DNA from: Lentimicrobium sp. L6
GTDB lineage: Bacteria > Bacteroidota > Bacteroidia > Bacteroidales > UBA12170
DNA: 64,000 nt
Assembly: GCF_013166655.1 (NCBI RefSeq)
Contig: NZ_JABKCA010000014.1
Location: 1 to 64,000 of the forward strand
Direction of reading: 5' to 3'
The notes beneath the pieces were generated by a model that ran no database searches, was not told where the DNA came from, and worked only from the letters and a program-made list of their open reading frames with translations. The translations under genes and the position numbers were made by a program. Shown here piece by piece: positions 1 through 9,149 of the stretch (its first letter is position 1; the number at the start of each line of letters is the position of its first letter).

Positions 1-172
1 AAATTTTGAGCAACAAATTGAAAGAGCTTTTTGCTTAAGTTAACGCTAATGCCCAAAGGTGCTCAGGTGAACGAGTATTCTTTGATTATCAGTGGTTTTT
101 GTTCAGGATGTATAATACGCTTGAAAGAATATTAAAACGATTTCATTTTGAAGGAAACTGATTTTGTAATAC
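1..172. other. Left window edge, possible 3' end of an upstream gene
   Basis: The first 40 or so bases are open in two plus-strand frames, ending at TAA near 38 or near 43. Either could be the last residues of a gene that begins outside the window. The rest up to 172 holds no gene I can support. Confidence 0.2.
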
Positions 173-2182
173 TTATTTCTTCATGTGTTTTATAATCATT
201 TGTCTTAAATCATTAGCTTTTATGGGTTTTGAAATATAATCGTTGCAACCAATAGAGATGAACTTTTCTTTATCACCTTGTATAGCATATGCCGTTTGTG
301 CGATGATGATAATTTCTTTATTAAATTCCCGAATTTGTTTAGTGGCTTCATAGCCGTTAATCTCTGGAAGCTGAATATCCATTAAAACCAAATCAATTTC
401 TGAATTTTTAACACAAGCCATAACTGCTTCGGTTCCTGTTCTTGCATAATAGATATTTTTTGCTAATTTCCTCACACTTATTGTAATAAGTTCTTCAGAT
501 TCTTTGTCGTCCTCAACTATTAAAATGTTCAAGCGCTTGTTAATATTTAAATGTTTTGCTGTAGTAGTTTCATTTTTGTCAGACTCTTCTATTATTTGGC
601 TTTTTTGAATTGGAAGAGTAAAATAAAAGGTGCTTCCTTTTTTTGCATGTTCTCCATCAGATTCCACCCATATTTCTCCACCTAACAATTCCACATAAGC
701 TTTAGAGATGGATAAGCCTAAACCTGCACCTTGAATGGCAAATCGATTGCTAATATCTGCTTGTATGAATCTTTCGAATATTGCTTTTTGTCTCTCTTTA
801 GGGATCCCAATTCCCGTGTCTTTAACATAAAACTCCATTTTAGAAATCGCTTTATCTTTTTTTACTTTATAACCAAATTCTATGGAGCCTTCTTCGCTAT
901 ATTTAATAGCATTTTTAACTAAGTTGGTTAAAATAGCAAATACTTTTTCTCGGTCGGTATTTATTATAGATTCACTGTTTTCTAATTCATTTTTAAACGA
1001 AAGGTGCAAGCCTTTTTCTTCTACCTCAGGTTTAAAGAAAGTATAAATATATTCTATTTGCTCATTGATGTTGGATTGATGGTTCTCTACTTCCATTAAT
1101 CCAGCTTCAAGCTTTGAAATATTGACAATATCGTTGATGATATTAAGCATGCGCCCTCCACTTTTCTCTATAATGCCAATATACTTTTTTTGCTCTTCTC
1201 CACTTAGGTTAGGTTCTTTAAGTAATTCTGCAAAACCAAGAATACCATTCATTGGAGTACGTATTTCATGGCTCATATTGGCCAAAAATGCTGATTTTAA
1301 CCTTTCGCTTTCTTCCGCTTTTTCTTTTGCTTTTTTAAGCTGGTCCATATTTTGGGCTAATAAAACATCTGCATTTTTCTTTTCAGTAATGTCCTTAGCC
1401 ATAGAAATAACAAGCCTTCTGCCATCATTAAATATTCCTAAAGGTGAAGAACTAAAATCCCATACAATTTTATTTCCTTTGGTGGTCAAGATTTCATACT
1501 CCCCCTCCTCCACTTTTTTATTTAGATGGTATAGATTGTCAATATAATCTTTAATGTTTTTGCTTTTTTGCCCATAGGCTTTTTTTGTCCAATCATAAAT
1601 CGTTGGGATTTCAGCATGTGAATATCCTGTTAATTCCGTCCAAGCTTCGTTTATGGTAATCACCTCGCCATCGTCTGCATGAATCATAATTGGAAAGGGT
1701 GATGCCATAATAGCTCGCTTTAATTTTCTTTCCCCTTCTTCGGCATCTTCTTTAGCTTCTATCAATTTTTTATTATTTCTGACGAGTTCTGCGTTTTGTG
1801 AATTCACCAAATCATTGATGTCATTTTTTTGAGCGATTTCAGTTTTTAGCCATTTTCTAATTAATAACATGAGAATAACCAAAGCGGTGATTAAATTAAT
1901 GATTTTTGGGAAAAAAACATTTTGAGGTTGGGCTAAATAATTGAAAACACCAATAGGTATAAGACCTGAGAGTGAAGTATACCAAGCACCAAAGTAAAGG
2001 CTTTCAAAAAGAGACCGAAATGCATCTAGTGCTAAAATAATCAACAATAGCCTCAGTAATTTATCTGATGACGCTAGGGCTCTAGTTTTCTTAAAATAGA
2101 ACACAAATATATATGCCCAAACCAATATGAGCGCCCAATAAATAATAGGTGTTAGATATTTGAAAAAGTCGGCTGTGCTCAT
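173..2182 (-). CDS. Membrane PAS hybrid histidine kinase / response regulator
   Basis: 669-residue hybrid sensor kinase. The N-terminus has about four hydrophobic segments (roughly residues 10-30, 42-62, 70-82 and 92-110), so the sensor part is membrane-embedded rather than a large periplasmic domain. A coiled coil leads to one PAS domain (about 155-270). The HisKA phospho-acceptor is H305 in the SHEIRTP motif, followed by a HATPase_c domain with DTGIGI and GAGLGL, and a C-terminal receiver with D602 and the conserved lysine K652. It therefore ends in a receiver with no DNA-binding output, and must pass phosphate on or act through partners not seen nearby. It is monocistronic here, with about 300 bp to the next gene upstream. 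The ligand is unknown. Confidence 0.93.
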   Translation of the reverse strand: MSTADFFKYLTPIIYWALILVWAYIFVFYFKKTRALASSDKLLRLLLIILALDAFRSLFESLYFGAWYTSLSGLIPIGVFNYLAQPQNVFFPKIINLITALVILMLLIRKWLKTEIAQKNDINDLVNSQNAELVRNNKKLIEAKEDAEEGERKLKRAIMASPFPIMIHADDGEVITINEAWTELTGYSHAEIPTIYDWTKKAYGQKSKNIKDYIDNLYHLNKKVEEGEYEILTTKGNKIVWDFSSSPLGIFNDGRRLVISMAKDITEKKNADVLLAQNMDQLKKAKEKAEESERLKSAFLANMSHEIRTPMNGILGFAELLKEPNLSGEEQKKYIGIIEKSGGRMLNIINDIVNISKLEAGLMEVENHQSNINEQIEYIYTFFKPEVEEKGLHLSFKNELENSESIINTDREKVFAILTNLVKNAIKYSEEGSIEFGYKVKKDKAISKMEFYVKDTGIGIPKERQKAIFERFIQADISNRFAIQGAGLGLSISKAYVELLGGEIWVESDGEHAKKGSTFYFTLPIQKSQIIEESDKNETTTAKHLNINKRLNILIVEDDKESEELITISVRKLAKNIYYARTGTEAVMACVKNSEIDLVLMDIQLPEINGYEATKQIREFNKEIIIIAQTAYAIQGDKEKFISIGCNDYISKPIKANDLRQMIIKHMKK

Positions 2183-2482
2183 ATTTGTATTTTTGTCTAT
2201 TATATATAATGACTGATTTTATAATATGCCAATTGGGTGCAAATAAAATTTAGCCAGAGAGAATAAGAAAAAGATATTATTCTAAATTATTGCATTATCA
2301 ACCATTGCTATCAAAGATAATGAAAAGCTATCGTTTTACCAAATTTACATATGTATCAGTAAAACAGGCAGATAAAATCATGATATTATGTAGGCAAGAG
2401 TTTTCAATATGATAAAACTATAATTAGCATTTCCTCTCCTATAGGGGTGTTTTTAAATGGAGGAGGCCATCTAGATAATATA
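2183..2482. other. Intergenic region, no gene seen
   Basis: 300 bp of AT-rich DNA between the stop of the small membrane gene and the start of the histidine kinase (both minus strand). I see no credible reading frame, repeat copy or strong terminator; a short CCTATAGG palindrome lies near 2440. Confidence 0.5.
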
Positions 2483-2812
2483 TCAGCATGGTTTTTTCCA
2501 TGAGGCTCCGGGTTTAAGATTTCTCATGACCAAGAAGTAATCAAAAGTAGTTCCATTATGCATATCATATTTTTGATCAGAAGCATTCGCCACCAGAAGC
2601 ATTGGACTTAGGTATTTATATAGGCCCATTAGGGTATAAAGTGGTGAAGCCAAAAACTGACTTATGGGAAGGACGATAAACAAGCTAAAAAAACCTAAGA
2701 AACTCATTTTCATGAGGAGAATCCAAAGAATCATCAAGCCCATCATTAAAGAAAACATGATGAAGGACAATACCCATTGAAGAATGATATTCTGCTGATA
2801 AAATGGATTCAT
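2483..2812 (-). CDS. Small integral membrane protein
   Basis: 109 residues with about three hydrophobic helices (roughly 10-33, 35-55 and 58-75) and a polar C-terminal tail ending in a cysteine. It starts 3 bp after the stop of the Gfo/Idh/MocA oxidoreductase, so the two are almost certainly cotranscribed. I do not recognise the family. The coupling suggests a membrane partner of the oxidoreductase or of its substrate uptake, which is only inference. Confidence 0.6.
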   Translation of the reverse strand: MNPFYQQNIILQWVLSFIMFSLMMGLMILWILLMKMSFLGFFSLFIVLPISQFLASPLYTLMGLYKYLSPMLLVANASDQKYDMHNGTTFDYFLVMRNLKPGASWKKPC

Positions 2813-2815
2813 AAA

Positions 2816-4222
2816 CTAGAGTTTCACTGGCATCATCTTCTTATTTTTTCGACTCTTTTCAGCCATAAATCCCATGACATGACTTTCCACGGAAGCATCT
2901 ATGGTGGAGGTGAGTAGATCTGGATTTTGTTCTTTTACCGCTTTTATCCAATCGGTAACCAAAGCCCAGTCGCCACCACCATGACCACTGTTTTTATAAT
3001 TCTCCACATCTTCCACATGAATATCCCATCTGTTTTTTTCTCCGGTGAGGAAATCGGTATGAACAAACTCATCCATATCACCAACGATATCACCCATAGA
3101 ACCCATAATTCTTGTCCTACGTCCATGATAAGAAGTGAAAGCTTCCATGGAGAAATTGGCAGTTATACCCTCCTCAAATTCCATGGAACTCACATAATGA
3201 TCGGGCTGGTCGTTATCCATATGATAAACGCAGCGTCCATAATTGGTGGTTTTCAATTGCTCTAATATAAACTCTTCTTTGTCATGTTCCTCCTCAGGAA
3301 AATCGAAGACATGAATATAAGTTCGGTCGCGATAATAAATTTTAAGAGCAGAGTATGGGCATTGACTTTCGACAGCACATCCATCGGTACATCTAGTGGT
3401 ACTTCCTTCTGGAGCATTAGATTCCTTAAACCATTTTAAATTGCCATAGGCTGCAATACTGGTACAAGGTTGGCCAACCAACCAACGGAGGATATCCAAA
3501 TCATGACAAGATTTCCCTAAAATGATAGGAGTAGTTTCTTTGGAATTATGCCAATTTCCTCTCACATAGCTATGCGACATATGAATATGTTGAATAGGTT
3601 CCAAATGCTGAATACTGATCAACTCACCTAGAACTCCAGAATCCACCATCTCTTTAAGCTTGATGAAATAGGGAGCATATCTGAGCACATGACAAACTGC
3701 TACGATTCTCCCTGTTTTATTGGCCAAAGCCAAAATATCTCGACATTCTTTCTCGGTGGGTGCAATGGGTTTTTCTAGAAGTATATCATAACCCATTTCC
3801 AAGGCTTTCATGCAAGGGCCATAATGCAAATCATCGGGAGTGGTGATGATGATGGCATCTGCGAATTTGGGTCTTTCGAAAACATGTTCCCAGGTTATGA
3901 ATCTATTATTATCTGGAATATTGTGTTTTTTAGCATAACGCTCATTTCTAATGGGAATAGGTTCTGCCACTCCAATAATATCTAATTCTTTAGGAAAGGC
4001 TGTTGCATAATTCCCATAAACATTGCCACGAGCTCCTGCACCTAGGGTAATGGCAGTGATAGGATCTGTTGCCTCTGCATCGCCAAAAGGACGAATAGAA
4101 AGGGTTTTTTCATTGAATTCGTTTGCAGCAATAGCGCTTAAAGATGTTGCCATCAAAGGTAAGGCACCAGCACCTAATAGCATATTTTTAAGGGCTTGTC
4201 TTCTGTTGAGCTTGTTTTTCAT
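2816..4222 (-). CDS. Gfo/Idh/MocA-family oxidoreductase, exported
   Basis: 468 residues. The N-terminus carries twin arginines (R8-R9 in NRRQALK) and then a hydrophobic stretch, resembling a Tat signal, as in many Bacteroidota members of this family that are exported folded with NAD(P) bound. The Rossmann motif GAGARGNVYG lies at about 61-70 and the family motif EKP at 150-152. The C-terminal half has a cysteine cluster with the pattern CTDGC then CPYS near residue 290, seen in a subset of the family. These enzymes oxidise or reduce sugars, inositols and related polyols; the substrate here cannot be read from sequence. It precedes the small membrane gene in one operon. Confidence 0.88.
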   Translation of the reverse strand: MKNKLNRRQALKNMLLGAGALPLMATSLSAIAANEFNEKTLSIRPFGDAEATDPITAITLGAGARGNVYGNYATAFPKELDIIGVAEPIPIRNERYAKKHNIPDNNRFITWEHVFERPKFADAIIITTPDDLHYGPCMKALEMGYDILLEKPIAPTEKECRDILALANKTGRIVAVCHVLRYAPYFIKLKEMVDSGVLGELISIQHLEPIQHIHMSHSYVRGNWHNSKETTPIILGKSCHDLDILRWLVGQPCTSIAAYGNLKWFKESNAPEGSTTRCTDGCAVESQCPYSALKIYYRDRTYIHVFDFPEEEHDKEEFILEQLKTTNYGRCVYHMDNDQPDHYVSSMEFEEGITANFSMEAFTSYHGRRTRIMGSMGDIVGDMDEFVHTDFLTGEKNRWDIHVEDVENYKNSGHGGGDWALVTDWIKAVKEQNPDLLTSTIDASVESHVMGFMAEKSRKNKKMMPVKL

Positions 4223-4322
4223 TTGGCGCGATTTAGTATCCCAGTAGCAGGGAGATTAGGATGGTAAATATAGGAAATTTGAAGGTGTGGTGGATAAGTG
4301 ATTTTACTATTATTGAAGACTA

Positions 4323-4886
4323 TTATTGTCTTTTTTCATAAAGCTTAATAGCTTTTAGGTAGTTTTTGGCTCCTTTGGGACTTAGGTCGTAAATAAACCC
4401 ATTGAGTCCTGGATAGACTCTGCCAACCCAGGCTACAAGACTATCCCGCCTAGGTTCCCATTTTTCAATATTGAAGTATATATATTCCAGAGTGTGAATT
4501 TTTGATATCTTATTTTTGTCGAATTCAAACCATACTTTGCATATTACTGCGGAATCTTGTAAAAAATCAATGCGTTTGCCTATTTTTGATTGTATGGTGA
4601 AAATGGAATCTTTATGATTTTGTATCTCCATCAGCTTATGTTTTGCATTAAACACAGAATCCCATTGAAATTGCTCATGAAAACCTTGTATTCCTTTTGT
4701 TAAAACAAAATCCATTTCCATGGTGATTAGACTATCGGATAAGAGACAAGAAATGCGATTGAAATCCCCAGAATTTAGGGCTTGGTAATAGGCTTTAATC
4801 AGGTCCTCCTCAGATGATTTCTTGTTTTTAATGGAGCAAGAAAAGGACATAAAAACGACAGCTAGTAATAATAGCATTTGTTTCAT
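4323..4886 (-). CDS. Lipoprotein with NTF2/SnoaL-like fold
   Basis: 187 residues from the ATG at 4886, which puts a lipoprotein signal (MKQMLLLLAVVFMSFSCS, lipobox cysteine about residue 17) at the front; a longer in-frame start would overlap the preceding gene and bury the signal. The early segment EEDLIKAYYQALNSGDF is typical of NTF2/SnoaL-like alpha+beta barrels. Its start lies 4 bp after the stop of the 206-residue protein, so it is the last gene of that operon. No catalytic residues stand out; binding of a small ligand or a structural role in the envelope is a guess. Confidence 0.75.
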   Translation of the reverse strand: MKQMLLLLAVVFMSFSCSIKNKKSSEEDLIKAYYQALNSGDFNRISCLLSDSLITMEMDFVLTKGIQGFHEQFQWDSVFNAKHKLMEIQNHKDSIFTIQSKIGKRIDFLQDSAVICKVWFEFDKNKISKIHTLEYIYFNIEKWEPRRDSLVAWVGRVYPGLNGFIYDLSPKGAKNYLKAIKLYEKRQ

Positions 4887-4890
4887 AGTT

Positions 4891-5511
4891 TTAGTTCTCC
4901 ATATAATAAACAGTTTCCAAAAACTTTCCAAGGGGCTTTTCTTCTTCGGAGCTCATTTCTTTAATAACACCTCCCACAGTGATTTTTTCAGCGGGTAATT
5001 GTTCCGAGCCTCTCGCATGGGCAATAAAAAAGGATTCTAAGGAGGATTCATCTCTAAGTTCATAAACATCGTATTGATCGATGAGAGGAATCATAGAGAA
5101 AGTAGTGACTTCTCCAGTGCTGATGGGCATCATGATAAAACCCATGAAATCAGTTTTTGAATCGGTGAGTTTAGGAATGCCAGTAATGATAGCGTTGGAC
5201 GAGAGTTGAGCCTTTTTATTGGCTTCAGAAGCTTGCAGATGCTGAGCTTTGTGTTTCTGATATTGTTTCTGTAGTCCGTCATCTAATTGAGACAAAACTC
5301 CTGCTTCCTCCTTTTCACTCAAAGCACTAATCGACATCTCTAGAAAAAGAATACTCTGCTGCTTGGATCCAAATATCCCTCCTACTTTTCCGAGCTCCGC
5401 CTGACTAATAATGCCATCCTCTGCTTTTGTTAGAATATTATAGAATCTCCCTCCATTATCTAAGGATTTGAGGGCGGTATTTATGTTTTGATATGGGATT
5501 AGTTTTTTCAT
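4891..5511 (-). CDS. Conserved-looking cytoplasmic protein of unknown function
   Basis: 206 residues with no signal peptide or membrane segment. The N-terminal half is helical and charged, with a lysine/glutamine/alanine-rich stretch around residues 75-105 that may form a coiled coil; the C-terminal half is more beta-like. I do not recognise a family. It lies 18 bp downstream of the DEAH helicase and 4 bp upstream of the NTF2-like lipoprotein on the same strand, so it is probably cotranscribed with both and may belong to the helicase system. Confidence 0.7.
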   Translation of the reverse strand: MKKLIPYQNINTALKSLDNGGRFYNILTKAEDGIISQAELGKVGGIFGSKQQSILFLEMSISALSEKEEAGVLSQLDDGLQKQYQKHKAQHLQASEANKKAQLSSNAIITGIPKLTDSKTDFMGFIMMPISTGEVTTFSMIPLIDQYDVYELRDESSLESFFIAHARGSEQLPAEKITVGGVIKEMSSEEEKPLGKFLETVYYMEN

Positions 5512-5529
5512 GGTTTTGTTATTTACTAT

Positions 5530-8244
5530 TTACCTCCACTTGTTAATTCGCTCTGTTTTATCTTCAAATTCCGAGGATAAAGAATTTATTCTGGATTGAA
5601 GCAAGATTTTTCTGCCTTCAATGGTTCTGGAGTAGATGAGTTCACAGGAACCCACAAGCCGCTTCCATTGTCTCTCAAAATACTCAGCTGTTTTTTTATT
5701 TCTGCCTATAATTTCAGGAACAGCATGATAGTCTTTTTGAGAAATGATCTTCAGGAATAAGCTTTTTCTGATGATTAAATACCTCGGATTGTCCACCGCA
5801 GCAATAATTTCGTGAAGCGATTTTATAAAAGTAGATTTTTCATAGCTTGTTCCTCCTTTGAGATGGCAATATATGGAGCCAAAGTCATTTAACGAAGCTA
5901 TCACCTCTAATTTGGAGTATTCCGTATTTATTGTACCTGTTTTAATAAGTGATTCCAAAAGAGCCTCCCCAATTTGCTGTATATCTTTGGAGATATCTCT
6001 GTATTTAAAATATAAGCGAATGGTTTTATAGGTCTGTCTACCAAATATTATCACTCCCAAAATGCCAATATACATTAGGTATTGAAGCAAATCTTCTCGA
6101 GATTTAATATATCTAATCGATCGTCCTAAGCCATTAAATATGCTTTCTAGAAATCCGAAGATCGCAGAAACCAGCATAGCAATCATATTCGCTATTGTTT
6201 TATGATAATACAAAGACATGGTTTTTTTATACTCTTTACCTTCGGGGAATGGAACTTTTATTTGTTCTATTAATGAACTTCCATTTAAGAGCGCATCCTT
6301 CCATTTTTGCTTGAGTTGGTCTCTCTGTCCTGCTTTTTTAATGATTTCCTTATTGAAAGATTGAAGCTCAGCTGACCCAAATACTTCGGGTAAATGGATT
6401 CTATTTATTCCATTCTCTATGGTGGTTTCGGTTTCATTTGAAATGCCAACAAAAGATTTAAATCGCCTTTTGAGTAATTGAATATCATCACCACCATCTG
6501 ATGCAGTATGATCTATACAGGCCAAATGCCAGATATTTCCAGTTTTATCAGTATTGTTTCTTTCAGATCTGATTGCTCTTCCTCGCATTTGATTTGAAAG
6601 CACATAGGAGCCCACAAAACTCGCCAGTATTAATGAGTTGATTGTTGGTGCGTCCCATCCTTCTCCAAGAAGGGATTTCGTTCCGATGAGTACCTCAATT
6701 TCGCCCTGCTCAAATATTTGCGTTATCAGTTGTACAATGTTTTGTTTGAGTTTCTCATTGGTATTGATGATTAAATATTGATCATCAAATGGAAGTTTAG
6801 AATGTGTTATTGGATCAATATTTAAATCTTTTGCAGCTGTATGTAAAGAGTCTAATGCAGATATTGGAATGATAATTAATGAACCAGATAAAACACCAAT
6901 TTTCATATGCCTATCATTAGTTCTTCTGAGCTGTTCAAAGATTGGAAGCACACCAATCTTGTTTAATTCTAATTGGTTTATAGATCCATCAACAAGAAAT
7001 TCCTTTCTAATATAATCTGTTAAAATAACCATCCTTAGGTCTTTACCTAAAGTATTATGTTCAACATCTACAATGCTTTCAATACTTTTAAGCTTGCTTA
7101 AGGAGCTACTGAGGAATTTATTTATTTTTTTGTTTTGCCTGAAGCTGATGGTTTTTCTATCAATTAAACCATTTCTTTTGAGCTTATTTATTAATCTCTC
7201 TTTCTCTTCTTCGAAACCTTGAAAGTGTTCATGAGCACCAAATAAATAGAAGCCCAAGAGGATTTCTATCCATTTAAAACTCAGTGGTGGAATTGTGATT
7301 TTCTTATCACCAATTATTTCTAGGTGTTTTTCAGGTATCTTTATTCCATTAGCATGAAGGAAAATCAAAATCGATGAATAGCATTCTAGATTGGTATAAA
7401 TCCAATCCAGATGTTTCATAGGTTCTGAAAAAACAGGATGAGAGCTCATGATATTGATTAAAAACTCATCCTTTCGTAATTCATTAAATACTCTTAATGC
7501 TTTTTCTCTTTGCTCTTGTATCGATTTGGTTTCATCATGGGTAGGTTCCGACAGATAGATATAATCTTGATGTGGACATAAATCATTTTCTACTACCAAT
7601 TCAGGAACGGAGATTTCGCTGTCTATTGGGCCATTTAAATCTAGATATCTATGCCATTCAGAAAATGACACATCATAAGGAGGAGTGGCTGTTAATCCAA
7701 CTATTGTGGGTTTAATGGCATCTTTAATAGCATTTAATGATTTCCACCATTCGTTTTTTAAGTGATGGGCTTCATCAACAATTATAGTTCCTATGTTTAT
7801 TGACTTTAAAGCTATAATTATTGGTTCAGCATTAAATATTTTAGTTTTACGCTGATCATGATTCTTTTTCTCTAGCTCTTCAGAAATAGGATTTTTATTT
7901 GATTTTGTGCATGCTGAGTGTAGGGCTTGATAGGTGACTACTGTCAAAAAATTCGGATTTTTAATATCTCTTGAAATCCAGTTTGGTTCATCACCGACTA
8001 GAAGAAACAATTCGCAAAATCTTTGTATCCACTGATTCCGAATAGAGATAGTAGGAGCAAATATAAGCGTTGGTTTATTTAAACGAATAGCTACTTCGAG
8101 TCCAAGTACAGTTTTTCCAGAACCTGGAGGAGCAATAATATGCAGATGATTATCATCTAGCTGCTCCTCAAGATCATCAAGAACTCGTTGCTGATATCTT
8201 CTCCATTCATATTTGAATTTTATATCTTTTGGAAACTCTTTCAA
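5530..8244 (-). CDS. SF2 DEAH helicase with two C-terminal membrane helices
   Basis: 904 residues. The helicase core is clear: Walker A APPGSGKT (38-45), DEAH box (157-160), motif III LTATPP (184-189) and motif VI QMRGRAIRS (552-560), with a large helical insertion (about 230-400) between the two RecA lobes, as in type III restriction-subunit-like helicases (ResIII). Unusually, the region after the core has two hydrophobic segments, about 684-706 and 720-736, followed by about 165 soluble residues rich in arginine, lysine and tryptophan. This would anchor an ATP-dependent nucleic-acid motor in the inner membrane. No nuclease motif or methyltransferase partner of a classical type III system is visible. 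The minus-strand neighbours suggest an operon. A defence role is inference. Confidence 0.88.
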   Translation of the reverse strand: MKEFPKDIKFKYEWRRYQQRVLDDLEEQLDDNHLHIIAPPGSGKTVLGLEVAIRLNKPTLIFAPTISIRNQWIQRFCELFLLVGDEPNWISRDIKNPNFLTVVTYQALHSACTKSNKNPISEELEKKNHDQRKTKIFNAEPIIIALKSINIGTIIVDEAHHLKNEWWKSLNAIKDAIKPTIVGLTATPPYDVSFSEWHRYLDLNGPIDSEISVPELVVENDLCPHQDYIYLSEPTHDETKSIQEQREKALRVFNELRKDEFLINIMSSHPVFSEPMKHLDWIYTNLECYSSILIFLHANGIKIPEKHLEIIGDKKITIPPLSFKWIEILLGFYLFGAHEHFQGFEEEKERLINKLKRNGLIDRKTISFRQNKKINKFLSSSLSKLKSIESIVDVEHNTLGKDLRMVILTDYIRKEFLVDGSINQLELNKIGVLPIFEQLRRTNDRHMKIGVLSGSLIIIPISALDSLHTAAKDLNIDPITHSKLPFDDQYLIINTNEKLKQNIVQLITQIFEQGEIEVLIGTKSLLGEGWDAPTINSLILASFVGSYVLSNQMRGRAIRSERNNTDKTGNIWHLACIDHTASDGGDDIQLLKRRFKSFVGISNETETTIENGINRIHLPEVFGSAELQSFNKEIIKKAGQRDQLKQKWKDALLNGSSLIEQIKVPFPEGKEYKKTMSLYYHKTIANMIAMLVSAIFGFLESIFNGLGRSIRYIKSREDLLQYLMYIGILGVIIFGRQTYKTIRLYFKYRDISKDIQQIGEALLESLIKTGTINTEYSKLEVIASLNDFGSIYCHLKGGTSYEKSTFIKSLHEIIAAVDNPRYLIIRKSLFLKIISQKDYHAVPEIIGRNKKTAEYFERQWKRLVGSCELIYSRTIEGRKILLQSRINSLSSEFEDKTERINKWR

Positions 8245-8296
8245 TTTTCTTTGATTTATTTGAATCGAATAAACATTAAACTACTCTTTGTTTTTT

Positions 8297-9097
8297 TTAG
8301 ATTTTAGTGCTTTCCCGAGCTCTCACAGAATACATATATGGAATTTTATCTCCATGTTTTTGATTTACCCATTTTCCTTTCTCTATTTCAACTAAATTGG
8401 GGAAACAATCATAGACTTGATATGGGAATTCATGGAGGAATTCTATGGAGAGGCCATTTGAAATTAAGCTATTCATTACTTCCCCCAGGCTATGATGCCA
8501 TTCGATATGCTTTAGGTTATTACCGGAAACTTCTGATTTGTCGGTATAGGAACTCTCCACTTGAGTTTCGATGGGTTTTGATTTGAAATAGCCATTTTCA
8601 ATTTCTGAATCCTCATTTAGGGTATAGATAAAGGGATGGAATTCCACCAGATGAAATACGCCATTGGGCTTTAAAAAACGATGGATAAGTTTTGCCCATT
8701 TGTCAAGATCATCCAACCAGTTTATGGCTCCATAAGAAGTATAAACAATATCAAACTTTTCGTTTAATACTTCTTCAATATCGTATATATTGGAACGAAT
8801 AAATTGAGCAGTAAGGCCTAAATAATTAGACAATTCCTTGGCTTTTTGTATGGAGGTATCTGAAATATCTATACCTGTGACTTCAGCTCCCATTCTAGCA
8901 AGAGATAAGCTGTCCATACCAAAATGGCATTGAAGATGAAGGATTTTCTTTCCTCTGATATCTCCTAATTCTTCTAGCTCAATATGATTTAATGAGGATT
9001 TACCTTTCAGAAAACCTTCTATATCATAAAACCTCGAATCTGCATGCAGATTGGTTAACTCGTTCCAACTTTGTCTGTTCTCTTCGAAATTATTCAT
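8297..9097 (-). CDS. Class I SAM-dependent methyltransferase
   Basis: 266 residues. The SAM-binding motif I is in LHLQCHFGMDSLSLA (about 52-66), followed by the acidic end of strand beta-2 (EVTGIDIS) and motif IV around YTSYGAINWL. The N-terminal NxxSWNELTNLHA start is common in small-molecule methyltransferases of the UbiE/Methyltransf_11 type. The acceptor is unknown. It lies 52 bp upstream of the helicase on the same strand and could share a transcript, but the type looks like a housekeeping small-molecule enzyme rather than a DNA methylase (no DPPY/NPPY motif). Confidence 0.88.
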   Translation of the reverse strand: MNNFEENRQSWNELTNLHADSRFYDIEGFLKGKSSLNHIELEELGDIRGKKILHLQCHFGMDSLSLARMGAEVTGIDISDTSIQKAKELSNYLGLTAQFIRSNIYDIEEVLNEKFDIVYTSYGAINWLDDLDKWAKLIHRFLKPNGVFHLVEFHPFIYTLNEDSEIENGYFKSKPIETQVESSYTDKSEVSGNNLKHIEWHHSLGEVMNSLISNGLSIEFLHEFPYQVYDCFPNLVEIEKGKWVNQKHGDKIPYMYSVRARESTKI

Positions 9098-9149
9098 TTT
9101 TAGTACTTATATGATTTTAATTAAACCTTCGCCAAAGAGTGTGAATTAT

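Noticed and set aside
5530-9097. Type III restriction-modification system (helicase plus methyltransferase)
   Set aside because: The methyltransferase at 8297 has a small-molecule layout without DPPY or NPPY DNA-methylase motifs, and the helicase has no nuclease domain that I can see.
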